Assembly (NCBI GenBank): GCA_028671895.1
Contig: CM053803.1
Coordinates: 45,382,786 to 45,446,785 of the forward strand
Source: Oenanthe sinensis
Lineage: Eukaryota > Streptophyta > Magnoliopsida > Apiales > Apiaceae
DNA length: 64,000 nt
Reading direction: 5' to 3'
Every line of letters starts with the position of its first letter. The stretch's first letter is position 1. The notes beneath the pieces were generated by a model, which was not told where the DNA came from, searched no databases, and worked only from the letters and a program-made list of their open reading frames with translations. The position numbers were made by a program, and so were the translations under genes. Below, one piece after another: positions 23,007-36,240 of this stretch.

Positions 23007-25739
23007 GTAGGCAATGTAATGAATGGCAAATTAGAGCCTACGTTTCCCTCGTAGCCCTGTGACGGGAATTTGTGTAAAATACCGTACTTGACTCATCCGA
23101 AGAATTCTTGTCAAACAGTTGTCTCTCAAGCCCAGATAAATCTGAACAAGAGATCTCCCTCTCGGGATGCAGAAGATTAACTTCTGTTTGAGGTAGATAC
23201 CTTGGACAATGTAATGTATGACTAGAGTCCCTATCTCCTCTGAATGCCTATACCTCTCACTGTGCACACCTTGCAAAGTGTTCCTAGAATTTATCTGTTT
23301 AGGCTTACCATCAGCGTGAGTGCTAGTGGTGTGCTTGACTCGTTACAAGGTGCTCTGGCTTATGAGCGAATTTCAATGGACTCACCATGTTGAGAGAATG
23401 ATTCCAGAGACAGTTTTATTGCCTTTTCAGCTCTGCATCCTTTTGAAAAAATGTAGATGAACTTACAGTTACCTCAGTTATATACTACTTTTCTTCTCTG
23501 GAGGTAGAGCTGTGGGTGCACTTCCGAATTCATCCTTATTTGCTGCATCAAGTGCAATTTCTTCCTTCTCTAATTTACAAAGTTTCCTTATATCTCCAAG
23601 TGTTAATATATGGAAGTGGATGAATTAATGTTTGGTACTAAGGCCTGGGTAAGAGATTGATGGGTTTTCAACCTCTTGGCCAGCTTCTTAAGCCATTGGG
23701 GGCTAAAAGGATAGAATCAACAAATAAGATAAAGAAATAATCACCTTAACATTCCAAAACATATTTTTCATCTCAAAGAGAAGGAAAAATATAAGAAGGA
23801 ATGGTAATTGATTGCATTAAAGCATTTTTACTAAAAGAGTTTTGTCGGTTCTAAAGATTTATCATTTAAGAGCATGAAACCAATAAAAATTTTCTTTAAG
23901 ATACTTATCCCATAATAAAATGCGGGAAAGTGTATCAGAGAAAAATTCTATCCCTTATGAATTTCTTATAAGGCAAACTTCCCATAATAAAATGCGGGAA
24001 TTTATGCCAAAGAAGAAATTCAACTCTCTTTCCAAATTATATCTTAATAAAATGACTATTTTCCTTTAAAACTTTTGCACTGTAAGTTTTGAAAACAGTT
24101 TTGCAAAACATCCTTATCAGATAGAGGACTATGATTTTCTGACTTATAATGCAGTTATGATTTACATCATTTTCATCCACCTGATAGTATCCCCGACTTA
24201 AAATAAAAACATGACAATTGGGGTGAATGAATGTTTAATAGTACAGTACAAGGCTTTCAAAGCAACAACCACTGTTTAGGTACTATGAATCAATGTGAAA
24301 CATACATTGAAACAAGTGTTTAAAAATAAATCATTTTACAAGTGATTGGTATCTCGAAGTTAAAATAATTTTTCCGAATAAAATAGCCGTAACAAAGTTT
24401 CTGCCACTCTAAAATGAAAAATTAAGAGAGAAAAAGTTTTGTAAAATAAAACTTTTGAAAACAGCTTTTGGGAGTGGATAAAAGATGTTGAGATTTGAAG
24501 AAAGATTATCCTCAAGAAAAGTTTATTCACACCATAGGTTTTAAAAATCAAAGTTGGGCTGTAAATCAAAAGATTTTCAAAAAAGAAGGTTTGAATTTTT
24601 TTTTTTTGATGTTTTCTTCTTTAAAACTGATAGAAAAATGAATGTATCTTTGAATAAAACGTTTTGAAAAAGAATCAGACAAGAATTTTTTTTAATACAT
24701 TCAAGTCTAAAATTCAGTTAAATAAAGAAAACTAATTGTAATACTTATGTAATACTAAACAGTTACCACAGACATGCATATATAAATCAAATAACATGTA
24801 GCAATTATTCAGTAGAACAATAAGCATTTAGACATATTTTTATTATTAATGATTTTAGATAAACAACATGTATTATCATTAATATTAAAAATAACACAAT
24901 TAATTGTAAAGAAACATTAACAAAATATCATTATTTGATATTTATCAATAATTTCAAATTGCAAGAAATTATGCTTCTAATATTTTATCAAATCAAAATT
25001 ATGAAACTAATAAAAATTGAGTTGCTTCAATCCATAATTTTAATAAGATAAATAATTTCGCTAAATACTAAAATATTCATCGAATTGAATATTAGCATCT
25101 AATTTCCTACACTATACCTAATAATTGTCAATCTAGCATATTACAATTATACTCATAACAATTATTAATGATATACGTAAGCTCGAGAAAATAGTTGAAT
25201 AGAAATTCACAAAGTCATTTAAATATTGACATTTAATACTTGTGATCCTAATTACAACTCCTCGCAAATAAAATCAAATTTTAGAAATATTTTATAAGTA
25301 TATAAAATATTGAGAGTTTTATACACATAACTTAGAAAATACTTCAGCTTTCAATATTAGTGATTTTTTTAAATATGCATTGTTTATTTAGAATATAATT
25401 TCTAAATACTGTCACTAATACTAAAATTATCACAATTATTTATAATAAAATATTAAAAAATATTAGAGCAAAATATCAGAGCAATTAAGCAAGACATCAT
25501 TGACTAATACTCATTAAATATTTAATATGCAAATAATTATGCTTCTTACTTATGCTAAAAATCTAACTACCACATATGCATATAACATTGTAAGCATGAT
25601 AATTAAACTAATAGCAAAAAATATGAGGTACTAGATTTAAAAATAAATTCATAAGTCCTTTAAATATTGAAAATTTAATACTTGTGAACTCATTTGAGAA
25701 TTCCTTGCAGATGGGATTTCCAACATATATGAAAATAAA
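23007..25739 (-). other. 3' non-coding region of element B2
   Basis: 2.7 kb without credible ORFs. Parts line up with the region between pol and 3' LTR of the intact element: 23341-23530 resembles 49400-49600, and 24770-25300 resembles 49910-50300. So B2 is an older relative of the intact element and shares its long tail. B interrupts it at 23006. Confidence 0.65.
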
Positions 25740-28573
25740 TGATATCCCAAGTTCACTAACCAACTTAGACAAAATAAATTCATCAAGTTATTTAGCAAAA
25801 ATCTGCAAGTTATTCTACTAAGGACAACTCTCGAAAGAAATGATATCCGGTGTCCATGAGCTTGTTTCTTAAGTGGTATAGAGCGTGTTCAACAGAGTTG
25901 TTGGAGTTGAAGAAGTTTCCTTGTTTAGAAGATCAGAGCACATTCACAGGTTGCTTTAATTTTCGCCTTTGCTACAACTATGTGTATTGAATGCTTCTTC
26001 TCATTTCAGCAAGAAATCAACTTCTTCCACGAAATTGACAGCTTCTAGGAATGACTTCAATATCTTTCTTACAACCTGCATTATCTATATCTATATAGCC
26101 AATTAGGTTAAACCTAGTATCTTTAGGTTACCTAATTCTAAGAATTGGTGATCCCATAAGATATCTAACAATTCATAACTTAGCTATAAGATAAGATTCT
26201 CTAATATCCACTTGGAAACTTGCACATAGGCATATCGAGAATAAAATATATGGTCTTTATGCACTTGAATAAGTAATGAGCTGATCATAGCTCTATAGCT
26301 TGTCACTTCAGTTCATATACCTGATTTGCCCTGATCAAGCTTAGTGGTCTGTTGGCAAAAAGTCTTGGCAGGTCTAGAATCTTCCAAATTGCGCATCTTC
26401 AAAAGATCATTGACTTACTTTAATTGCCATCATTCTTCTAAATTAATTGTAATCCAAAAAGAATTGTAACTCTTTCAACATGCTCATGTTGTACCTACTA
26501 TGCATTTACTTAGCAAAATATATCTTGCACAAGTTTTTTTAGTAGACCCACATATAATACAATCATGGTATTCTAGCACATATATTACATTGTGTGTTCT
26601 TTGTATTCTAGAGAGATATATGTGTATAACTACTCTAATATAAAATCATTTTCACGTAATTAGAAGTTAGAGTGTCATACCATGTCCTTGACGATTTGCT
26701 TCAATCCCTAACTCCATTCATAAAGAGCTTGTGAAGATAATGATATACAAATTCCAATGATATGCAACTTCAAAGTCCAGGAAATGTTGTACACCAGCTT
26801 CAACTTCTAACTCACCATTCAAGAGTGCACTTGTTCACATTCATCTAATAGATATTCATGCTTGAATGCTCAACATGTGCTAGAAATATCCTATTGTTAC
26901 GTCCTTATCTTTAGGCCCAAAAAGGATCAAATCTTATCACTTGTGCTTACTGTTTTATCTTGAAAGTCCCGAAGATTCTGTTTTCATCATCATCGATACC
27001 TTCTACTTGATATTAACCCTAGCAACCAATTTGGCTTTGTCCCTCATAACAATGCCAATAATTATCCAGTTTCTAAAAACCCTTACAATACCAAATTAAG
27101 CTTCGTCTTGTGGTCTGGGTTCCAGCTTTAATAGTTTCTGCCTTTGAACTGATTGAGATCATATTGCATTTGCAATCACCCAATTTGGATCATTCAGTGC
27201 ATCTTCAGTATTCTTTGGGATACCAGATGTTAGATCCCGAAAAATATATGTTCATTTTGATTAGCACTTCTAGCCTTCATTCAATAATCCGGTTTACTAA
27301 GAACTAGACTCTAGGATTGACTTTGTCTTCAAATCTTTTGTCTTGGCAGATATGTTCTTGATGTATTCATTTGATATTCATTGTTGAGTACGACTAGAAG
27401 ATCCTTCTTTTATTTATTCCCCCTAAGTTGCTGCTAGTATGTGTTGAAGATCATTTACCTTGTTAAGTGGATTCTGTTAAAGTACACGAGTTGTGTACTT
27501 TCACTACCATTTCCACTAATAGTATCTAAATCATCATAATTATCATTGATTCCTTCTGCAACCTCAATTTCATCATCAGCATCTGAATTTGACTCTGACA
27601 GGATGTCAAACTTCAAAGATTCAGAATAGTCTTTCATTTGAATGCTTGGGAGCTTGGTGTAGTAGGTCGACACATTCAGACTTTCAATCACCTTCTGGTT
27701 TTCAATCACATACGCCTCATAAGCTTTCGACTTCAATGAGTAGCCTAGGAAATTGTTCCATGAGCCTTAACTTCAAACTTGCTAAGATGCTCATTTAAAT
27801 CTTCAATAAATATCAATTTCCTACAAACACACGAAAGAGCTTTAGTGTTTGCTTTTGGTTGGTCATTAACTCATATGATGTCTTTTCACGATCTTTGTTG
27901 ATTAAAGCAGCATGTTGTGTTAATTGTTTCAGCTTCAAAGTACCTTTATCAGTGCAGAATTCATATAAAACTTCATTCGCGAAATTCAGTTCCATTATCC
28001 GACTTCAAAGTTCTCACAGCTTACTTTGTTTCCAACTTGATCTTCCTGATATGATAAATCACCATCTGTGACGTATTGTTTGTTGAATGTACGAACAACA
28101 CCAACTTGTATCTAGGGTTGTCATCAACCACCACTAAGCATATTTCTTCCATGACATAATTTGCTTCAGTATGATGTTTTTATTGACTTCCCTATATGAC
28201 ATACTTCAGAATGTCCTTCTAGATAGAATTCCAAATGAAGCAGTCCTCTCACCAATTTCATCTTTATCGGAGAATCTATTGTCTTGTTGCCCAAGTGTGA
28301 GAGCTTCTTTTGTCACAACTAACTCTTTATTGATGAAGCTTTACTGAAAAGTTCACTTCACCTTTGCATACAAAATCCATGTCAGCTACGAACAAACTTC
28401 TTCACTCCTAGTTGAGTGAGCTTCCAACCTTCTTGTTTGAGATCAAACACTTTTCCTTTTCAATACTTTTCCAGAAAACCCTTGACAAAGAATTTCCTAG
28501 TGCCCTGTAGATAGTGCTTAAGTCCTTCAACAAGAAAGATGTTTCCATTGATGACAATTCCAAAAATCATTAT
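25740..28573 (-). pseudogene. Element B2 pol remnant, heavily decayed
   Basis: The RNase H end is at 25740-25830, matching the LGELGML end of the intact pol. RT traces follow at 26000-27300. The INT-RT linker is at 27455-27736 (SKAYEAYVIENQKVIESLNV). The integrase C-terminal part is at 27813-27995 (LINKDREKTSYELM), and pre-integrase/protease traces reach 28570. No frame longer than about 90 codons survives. Gag and leader are missing: pol runs directly into the LTR fragment at 28574. Confidence 0.75.
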
Positions 28574-29055
28574 TGTTGGGACCCGAAGTATCGTAGAAGG
28601 GGGGTTGAATACGATACTCACAATAATTTTAAATTCTTTTCAGAATTTGCGGATAAATAAATTATTGCTTCAGAGTGGGTTTGGCCATTTGTAGTGTTTA
28701 GGTGGGCTGCCTACTAATTTTCTGTGTGTGCGGATAAATCAATTAGGTTCAAGAAAATTAGCAAGAAATTAAATGAGACAAGTTTCCGGGAATATATCTT
28801 TCATACATAAACCGAGAGGGGTGCTACACCCAGTTAAAAATATAACTGGTTTTGAAAGAACAAATTAGTTATTTGCTACTAACACAAAAATATTAGGCTC
28901 AGTTCCTATACAAATATATATATATTAGTACAAGGAAAAACAGAGTCCGTAGGGAGTGATATCTAGGAGCCCTGAGCATTTTTCATTAAAGAACCAGGTC
29001 CTAATATCTGATCGAGAGCAAGGTATGGGTGTATATAAATTGTTTCTTCTTTGCA
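28574..29055 (-). repeat. LTR fragment of the element E family
   Basis: It starts TGTTGGGACCCGAAGTATCG. The C-rich box (28596-28609) is flanked by perfect 9-bp arms (28587-28595 and 28610-28618). Its first 250 bp resemble the reverse complement of E's LTR end. It stops after about 480 bp, where it joins an intron of the DUF724 gene copy at a shared TTTGCA; no target duplication is evident. Confidence 0.7.
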
Positions 29056-30600
29056 CGATCAGCTACAATCATATAATAACACTTGGTTAAATAAAAATAA
29101 CTAACTGAATGATAGTATTTTAGTCAGTTGTTGTACCATCTCCGCTGACTGGGGCTGTGAAATCAATAAATTCATTCTGGGCAGGTGCTTCCGCTTGATG
29201 CGTATTATATTGACAGACTATATAAGGTAAGTTTAAATCTGGTATAATTTCCATTACATTCGATGACATCAATTTTTCCTGAAATCACGAAAGAATTACA
29301 AGATCTTAGTGATGCCTTTTCAGATGGCTAGTACAAAGCAGATACTAGAGGTTATAGGAAGTGACCAAGCACCACACTGTTGTCAAACCAATCAATACTA
29401 ATATATGCAGCTCATATAAACAGGTTAAATGCAGGAGTAGTTAGGGTTTCCGTCATTTAGCAGAATAAGCAAGCAGAAATCGGACCAAATAATTTAACGC
29501 AAGCAAATTCTTCTAATAAACTAGTATCAGGTTTCATAAGAAACATTGAAAAAGAATAGGGGTGTCACATAAATAACACAGGTACACCCAAGTAATAGTC
29601 TGATCAAAATAGGCCCAAACCTTGTGGTCTGTTTGAGAATATGAATTTCATTTAAAATTCTTGATTTAATCAAAAAACATGTTTGAATAATCAAAGAATT
29701 TGGATTTAAATTTCATTTGAATTCCAAAACATTCAAATGTTAGTGTATATTTGAGAATTTGAAATGACAACTTAAATCCAGTCATTTGAAATTTATCATT
29801 TGAAATGAAAGTCATCTTCCCGAGCACAATCTTAAAGTATTTGTTTAAAATTGGCTCAAGTTCGAAGGGAATTCCAAGGGAGGCTGCCAGAATCAGTTCA
29901 ATCAGACTTGGACCAACTTAGTTTCAAAAAAAAAAATTAGCAAAAAAGAACACACACACACATATTCAACTACCAGACTAGTATACCAAATGTGTTAATT
30001 CATATTTGATACAACAGAAGAAAAAAATGTTCCGATTGAACAGTTAATCGAACAAGAAACAAAAACATTTTTGCCTTCGATCTTCATATGCACATCAAGT
30101 CAAGTAACGAGTAGCATATTTCCATCATCTTCATTCTATGAAATTTTTTGATCAAATAAGAGTTTTTGATTTTTGAACCACCAAATCAAATTAGAAACTG
30201 TGAAGTTACTAATTTAAAAGTAGTTAAAATCGAAATTAAAAAAAAATAGTATCATTATTATGTGGCTAATTTATTAAAATTTGTACATTAAAAAAACTGC
30301 AAAGATTAAAAGTGTGGCTTTGTACACTTGTAGAAATTACAATACATTCACAGTTATACACACACACGTAGGTATGCGTCCGAACTTAGTACAAACATAT
30401 AACAACTATTCTGCAGGGAATACAGAATTGAGAGGACAAGGCATGAGTATACATAGAGCATCAAAGATTAAAGATCTTAATTATCACAAAAGTGAAAAGA
30501 TTTCATATCACACTATCTGTGCATCTGGGGAATTGGGAAATGAGGTAGGAATGGGGGAGATCAGGTGGGTAGGGTGATTAATGAAAGAGTTTTATCATCT
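29056..30600 (-). pseudogene. DUF724-family gene fragment, copy 1
   Basis: An exon-like segment at 29120-29278 (minus) follows a TTTCAG acceptor. It stays open with EKLMSSNVMEIIPDLNLPYI and ends TAPVSGDGTTTD before TAA. In copy 3 the same exon stands before the DUF724 domain, probably spliced at GAT-G/GTACAA to a TTGTAG acceptor. In copy 1 the DUF724 domain itself is missing, replaced by the LTR fragment at 29055. The rest (29300-30600) is intron-like and matches 34715-35700 in copy 2. Function is unknown; the DLNLP string resembles an EAR repression motif, which is only a suggestion. Confidence 0.5.
29624..29830. mobile_element. Small MITE-like insertion in copy 1
   Basis: These 207 bp are absent from the matching place in copy 2 (about 34867). 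CTT is present on both sides (29621-29623 and 29831-29833) and once in copy 2. Imperfect terminal inverted repeats of about 35 bp are visible (TTGTGGTCTG...TTTCATTT against TTGTGCTCGG...TTTCATTT). The family is unclear; a 3-bp duplication would fit PIF/Harbinger. Confidence 0.6.
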
Positions 30601-33600
30601 GCAGAGTAACCTAGAATGTTTCCAACTTTCGACCTATACAGATAATGGACCACATCAAATTTAGGCATAGATCACATAAGAAAACTGTAGATAATATCAT
30701 AATCGAGCAGATATGGGAAACTCCTATTACGCTGCAGCTTCATTCGTTCTAATCCTGCTCCTCTATTAAACCAATATGGGTCATGTTTCATTTTTTATCA
30801 TTTGAAGTCCAATTGAAGAATTGATAGTACCGGCACTGATCAATTCTCACAGGTTACATGAATCAATTAAGCATAAAAGTAATGTCAAACCAACAAAAAT
30901 GGATACATTAATAAACAATCAGATGCAGAAGTAATTAGGGTTTCAAAAATTAAGCAAATGGGGCTTTCAGATATAGAAAACATGATAAAATTCAAACCAA
31001 GTAATCAGCTTTGAGGAAATAAAACTAAGCAATTAGTGTTTGGATTTTCGAATTACCGCTGATGAATACACCGCACCGCGTTCTCTCTATTTGCTGCAAT
31101 GATTTTGTTTTATATTTTTGGTCTTGCAGTATCTATTTAAAACTATAATTACAACATATCTAATCCCGTGTCTTCTTTTGGGTCGGGTTAGACTCCATTC
31201 AGTTGGCACCTATCATCAAAGGTCAGGCCCAATATAGTAAGCATTAATCATTTGTTCTCATAAATTGTATGACACCTCCAAATCAGTCACTCAAAATTTT
31301 GTCCAATAATTTAGTAAAGGCTTTTATATTGCCTTTTTTATTCGCATAAATCACCTATTCTCTTAATTTTGGATGGGTGCATCCCCTGTCATTCAAAATT
31401 TTCTTATGTCACTTCATTTTAATGAACACTTAAAAATTTGAAATTTGATAGAACGAACTTGCAGCAAGGCATACTAAAATTTGTTTAGATAACATACAGT
31501 TGGGCCGTATTCAGTTAGCAGCAATAATCTATTCCTTAGTTTGTATGGGCATTACTTCTCCTGTCATTCAAAATTTTGTTCTCATCAAAGTAGTAAAGAC
31601 TTTGATATTGGCTATCTAGTTTAGCAGAATAATCTGTTCTCTTAACTGGGTAGGTACATCCCCTATTCATTGCAATTTTTTTCATCCTCAACAACTTATT
31701 GAAGACTATAACAAGAATCAGACCTCTAATACGTAAAATACGACAACAAGAATCAGACCTCTAATACCTCGGAAAAAAATCTATATAAAATCATTATCAA
31801 TATTATTGACAACAAAAGAGACGCGGCAAAAGTTCACAGTTTCCTTCTATGTTTTAAGAAACTCAAGAAACTGGAAACAAGATTAATATGAACATGCATG
31901 GCATTCCCTTCAGTGTTGCACATTTTTAAGCAATGAGATAATGATCGAGTGTTTTTGGATTAATTCCTCCATTGAGATGTAAATTCCCTTTCTGGAAAAG
32001 GCAAAGAAGGATAATGACAAACTGAAAGAAAATTATTAATTTGGATTTGGAGAAAATAATTAGAAGCCAAAAAAGGAGAGGAAAGTTTAAAGAATAACAT
32101 GACTAATCTGACAGCATTATGACTGCAAACTCATGTCAAACAAATAGACGGATACGAAGACTTCTTAGTTTGACTGATAAACTTGCCAATAGTCAGAAGG
32201 GACTTTTTTCTCTTGGGGGTTACCTTAATGCATGAAGTCAATTTACACATTATGCAAAGTTGTAAGGAGACTTGCTATGGGATTTTGAGGAGATTTGCAC
32301 TAATAAAGCTGTCCACGTAGTTACTAATAACTTTTATTTAGAACTTCATTATATTGATTTGGGTACAAGCCATATGTACATTGATGGGTGAAACTAATTT
32401 GAAGTACTAAAGAATGGAAGTGCGGCCAACTACAAACAAATATGATACCCAGGCTATTCCAGGCCCTGTGTTGTCTATTACCTTATACCTAGACCTAGTG
32501 TCGGAAGATATTGAAATTTCGATGATTTTGAAAAATATGAGCCTCCCACTGCAAAAGCAAAGACTTGTCTAGTCTCATCATTATTATTTAAGGCCCTAAA
32601 GGCTTGTTGATGCATCAGGAGAGAAACGAGGGAAAAGACAAATGGGAAGGATCTTTTAAAAGCCACGGTGCTAGGTTTGCTACTTCACTCCTCACTTGGG
32701 TCATACATATATACAGATTCTTGAGACATGTCTACAATAGTAATATTTATACTTTAAATCAGGTCCAAATTTGAAAGCATCCTGATGTGAAAAAATGTGT
32801 GTGACGTAGTTGTGCATTTTGTATTGAAGTGGAAATAAGTTAAGACGAAGAAAAGAGAGAGGTGTTTAAGCCTCACACTTGGATCTCTATGCCCAAAACC
32901 TACCAAGAAAGCATAGGTCTCGCACCTAAAAATATATGAGATCTGAAATTTGATTCAAATTGCTTCCAAGACTATCAAGAAGATTCTTGATATATGAAAG
33001 CATTCAATACACCTGTGACTTGACAACTAAGAAACTTCTTGGAATAGCAATGGATGCCAAATTTAACTTGACATTAACTCTAAAATGGTAAAAGTTACCC
33101 AACTGGCCAACGCTACAAGCTACTAACAATTTATAACCTTCCAAAACTCAAGGCCCTCTCGAACCGGTCATAATCACAAATAGATTTATAACCAATTACA
33201 GTACAGAACATAAAACTAACCAATTCTTATATATATTACTAAGATTCTAGCATTGAAATAGCTTGACAATGCTTCTAATATAATGAAAAATATTTAGAAG
33301 AAATAAGTGTACCGAAAATATAGCACATAGGATCAATTGGGTTATATCATATATAAAGATTCGAGAACCAAGTTTATACCTGTGCACCTGAAATATGACG
33401 TTTTTGCTATTGATGGTTATATCTTGACTTGCTTTCACTGCCCTTCTGTCATGCTATAGAGTTGTATAGATTGATTAGATAATAAACTTGAGAATGTAAG
33501 AATGATAAGCAAATACAAACAATCTCTAAAGGAACATGAATGCTATTTGCACAATATTTGAGACTCAAATTTACAAGTATTTCCGATTCATTTTGTTGGA

Positions 33601-34136
33601 AAGAGGGAACACCACCTCCACTATTTACCTATACACTCGTATTACTTAGCTCTACCAAATCTAATTGTGAGGTATTACTTCACCTAATATGATCAAACTT
33701 ATGGCAGGCACAAAAAATATGTAATCCAAAGCTCCATTTATGAATTAATCCGACTTATTTAAAAAGTTCTCCGAGTTCTCACTTCTCTAAGCCCCCGGAC
33801 CTATGGCATTATGTTTTAAATACTAGTAAAATATTTAAACTAATCTTATATAATTACATATTAATTAAAAATATAGTGGCATACATGTAAATCTTTTCAA
33901 TTCATTTGCATATGCTAAAATTAATAATTTTATTGAGACAATCAACAATTCTGTTATCTGCATAGAAAAGAAGCCAACCAGTAAGTAAGACTGCAGCTGT
34001 TGAAACTCATCAAACTATTGTCAATCAGATAATTCTTTGTCCGGTAAAATATATAATTTATAAAAGACATTATTGCAGAGTCTAACTAAATTTCAACCAA
34101 GATCATGTCTGCTCTGTAATTAAACAGAAAAAATGT
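30601..34136. other. Host-like intergenic DNA
   Basis: There is no supported gene. Around 31058-31110 the minus strand looks like a short non-coding first exon ending TCATCAGCG/GTAATTC, which may be the old 5' end of copy 1. Segment 33830-34130 matches 43940-44290, so it belongs to the duplicated unit. Segment 30860-31030 resembles 29395-29530. Short ORFs here look random. Confidence 0.5.
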
Positions 34137-34711
34137 CTACCGCAATAGAGAAGCAACAAGTTCTGCGCTCTGTTTACTAATACTGCAGAGTTTATCACGA
34201 TTAACTTTCTCTGCCAACTGTTCAGAAGCAATTTTGGCATTAAAATCTTTCTCCATCTTGGCAGCTGATTCATCTTTATTCTGTAACTCCTTCATCTTCT
34301 CTTTAAATTTATCTCTTTTCTCTTTAATCCTGCAGTTCTCTTGATCACGTCCACTGAGCCGCTTTCTTCCTCTGTTCTGAATTGCCCTTGTTCATCTCCT
34401 GCTGCTTCTTTAACAACAGCATCCTGTTCAAATGACATTTTAGTATCTCAACATCAAATCCATGTGTCTCCAATTCCTCAAGAAATGACAAGGCATTCTC
34501 AATAGCTTCTGTTTTTTATCAGGATGCAAATTTGAGGTCTTAGCAATGTTATCAAAGTTCACCATTTTACCAAGAGGTTTTCCCTTCATAGGATCTTTTT
34601 ACAGGATCTTAAAGAGAGGAAATGTGGATCCTTGGGCACTTTTCTACATGCTTCAAAAGATTCAGCCACTTTCTAAAGATCCCTGTTCTTCTTGAATAAT
34701 GACCTTTCAGT
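34137..34711 (-). pseudogene. DUF724 domain pseudogene, copy 2
   Basis: The minus strand encodes the plant DUF724 domain in broken frames: KVAESFEACRKVPKDPHF, LGKMVNFDNIAKTSNLHPD, LEELETHGFDVEILK and LLLKKQQEMNK. A Lys/Glu-rich coiled coil ends in AELVASLLR and TAG (34137-34139). There is a stop in place of the Trp codon of LWK, another near 34595, and at least three frameshifts. In known family members this C-terminal domain follows Agenet domains, which I do not find here. The copy lacks the exon found in copies 1 and 3: the sequence jumps at 34712 to the part equivalent to 29450 in copy 1. Confidence 0.75.
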
Positions 34712-35760
34712 CATTTAGCAGAAATCAAACCAAATAATTTACCATAAGCAAATTCTTCTATAAAACTAGTGTCAGGTTTCATAAGAAACATTGAAAAAGA
34801 ATATGGGTGTAAAATAAATAAGACAGGTACACCCAAGTACTAGTCTGATCAAAATAGGCCCAAACCTTAAAGTATTTGTTCGAAATTGGCTCAAGTTCGA
34901 AGGGAGTTTCAAGGGAGGCTGCCAGAATCAGTTCAATCAGTACTCAGACCAACTCGGTTTCAAAATTTAAAAGAAACACATTACACACACACACGCGACA
35001 CATATTCAACTAACAGACTAGTATACCAAATGTGTTAATTCATATTTGATACAATCGAGAAAACAATGTACCGATTAAACAGTTAATCAAACACGAAACA
35101 AAAATCTTTTTGCCTTCAATCTTCATATGCACATCAAGTGAAGTAACGAAGAGCATATTTCCATCATCTTCACTCTATAAAAATTATTGATCAAAGAAGG
35201 GTTTTTGTTTTCTAAACAAGCAAAACAAATTAGAAACTGTGAAGTTACTAGTTCAAAAGTAGTTTAAATCGAAAAAAAAAAGAAAAAAAAATAGTATCAA
35301 TATTATGTGGTTAATTTAATAAAATTTTGTACATTAAAAAAACTGTAAAAGTTAAATAAATGTGTGGCCTTTGTACACCAGTAGCCTTTGTACCCTGACT
35401 CTTAATTCTGACTCTTAATTTTGCCACGAGTACACGTGTCGGACACTCGTGACTCGACACACGGACATGGGTATGGACACTCAGACACTTACTTTTGGCC
35501 AAAAACATGTAAAATTTTCAAAATATTGCCGAGTCTGAGACTTAGACACGTATCCATGTTAGACACTTCCAGCCGAGTCCGAGTAACAAAGCCAGTAGCG
35601 ATTACAATACATACACAAACTCGAGAACTTATTCTGATTAAAATAGAAGGTAGTTGCAAAAATAGATGTAGGTATGTGTCGGAACTTGGTACAAACATAT
35701 TAGAACAAAATTCAATAGGTGGGAACCATCACATTTTTTAATAATAAAGTAAAACTAAAT
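34712..35760 (-). repeat. Intron-like part of duplicated unit, copy 2
   Basis: 34715-35384 and 35592-35700 match 29440-30400 of copy 1, apart from the MITE in each. There is no coding evidence. Confidence 0.65.
35385..35591. mobile_element. Small TIR element in copy 2
   Basis: The insertion is absent from the matching positions of copies 1 and 3. A perfect 7-bp duplication CCAGTAG flanks it (35378-35384 and 35592-35598). Ends are inverted: CTTTGTACCCTGACTC against CTTTGTTACTCGGACTC. Duplication length suggests a hAT-type (8 bp) or related element. No coding capacity. Confidence 0.65.
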
Positions 35761-35811
35761 AGTGATGGGGAACGAGAATAAAGAATTAATATATATGCTA
35801 TTAATTAAATT

Positions 35812-36173
35812 ATGTTTGTTTAGTGTAGAGATAAATAGTATATTTATCTATATGTTTTATATATAGGGCTTTTAGTTTATTAAATAAGTAATTTATCGAT
35901 AATAAACCCAATTGTTAACGGGCCATAGTCCATTAGTTTATTTGATTAGGTTTTCTATTCTATATAAGTATTGTAATCCCCACATATTAAATTAGACTTG
36001 ATTATTGAGAATATCTTTGAATATTGAATTGGGTCTCTTTTATGGGTTGTGATCCATAGTTTTTCTCCCTTCTGCGGTTGGAAAACCCTTGGGGTAGTGG
36101 GTGTTATACGGTTCATTCACCCAAGTTATATCTATTAATGTATCGTATCTATATTTTACGAGTTGTCTAGCAT
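35812..36173 (+). repeat. Possible old LTR-like segment
   Basis: It has a TATATAAG-like box at about 35960, a long A/T-rich start with TGTTTGTTTAGTG, and a tail with GGTTGGAAAACCCTTGG similar to R-U5 parts of small copia LTRs. No target duplication or PBS is visible, so this is tentative. Confidence 0.3.
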
Positions 36174-36240
36174 CAAATAGTACAGCTTGATTTTAAAAGA
36201 AAGCAATTTCAAGTTAAGAAATTGTTATTTTTCTCCCTTT

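Noticed and set aside
34137..34711. Functional DUF724 gene
   Set aside because: Stops and at least three frameshifts; no Agenet exons found.
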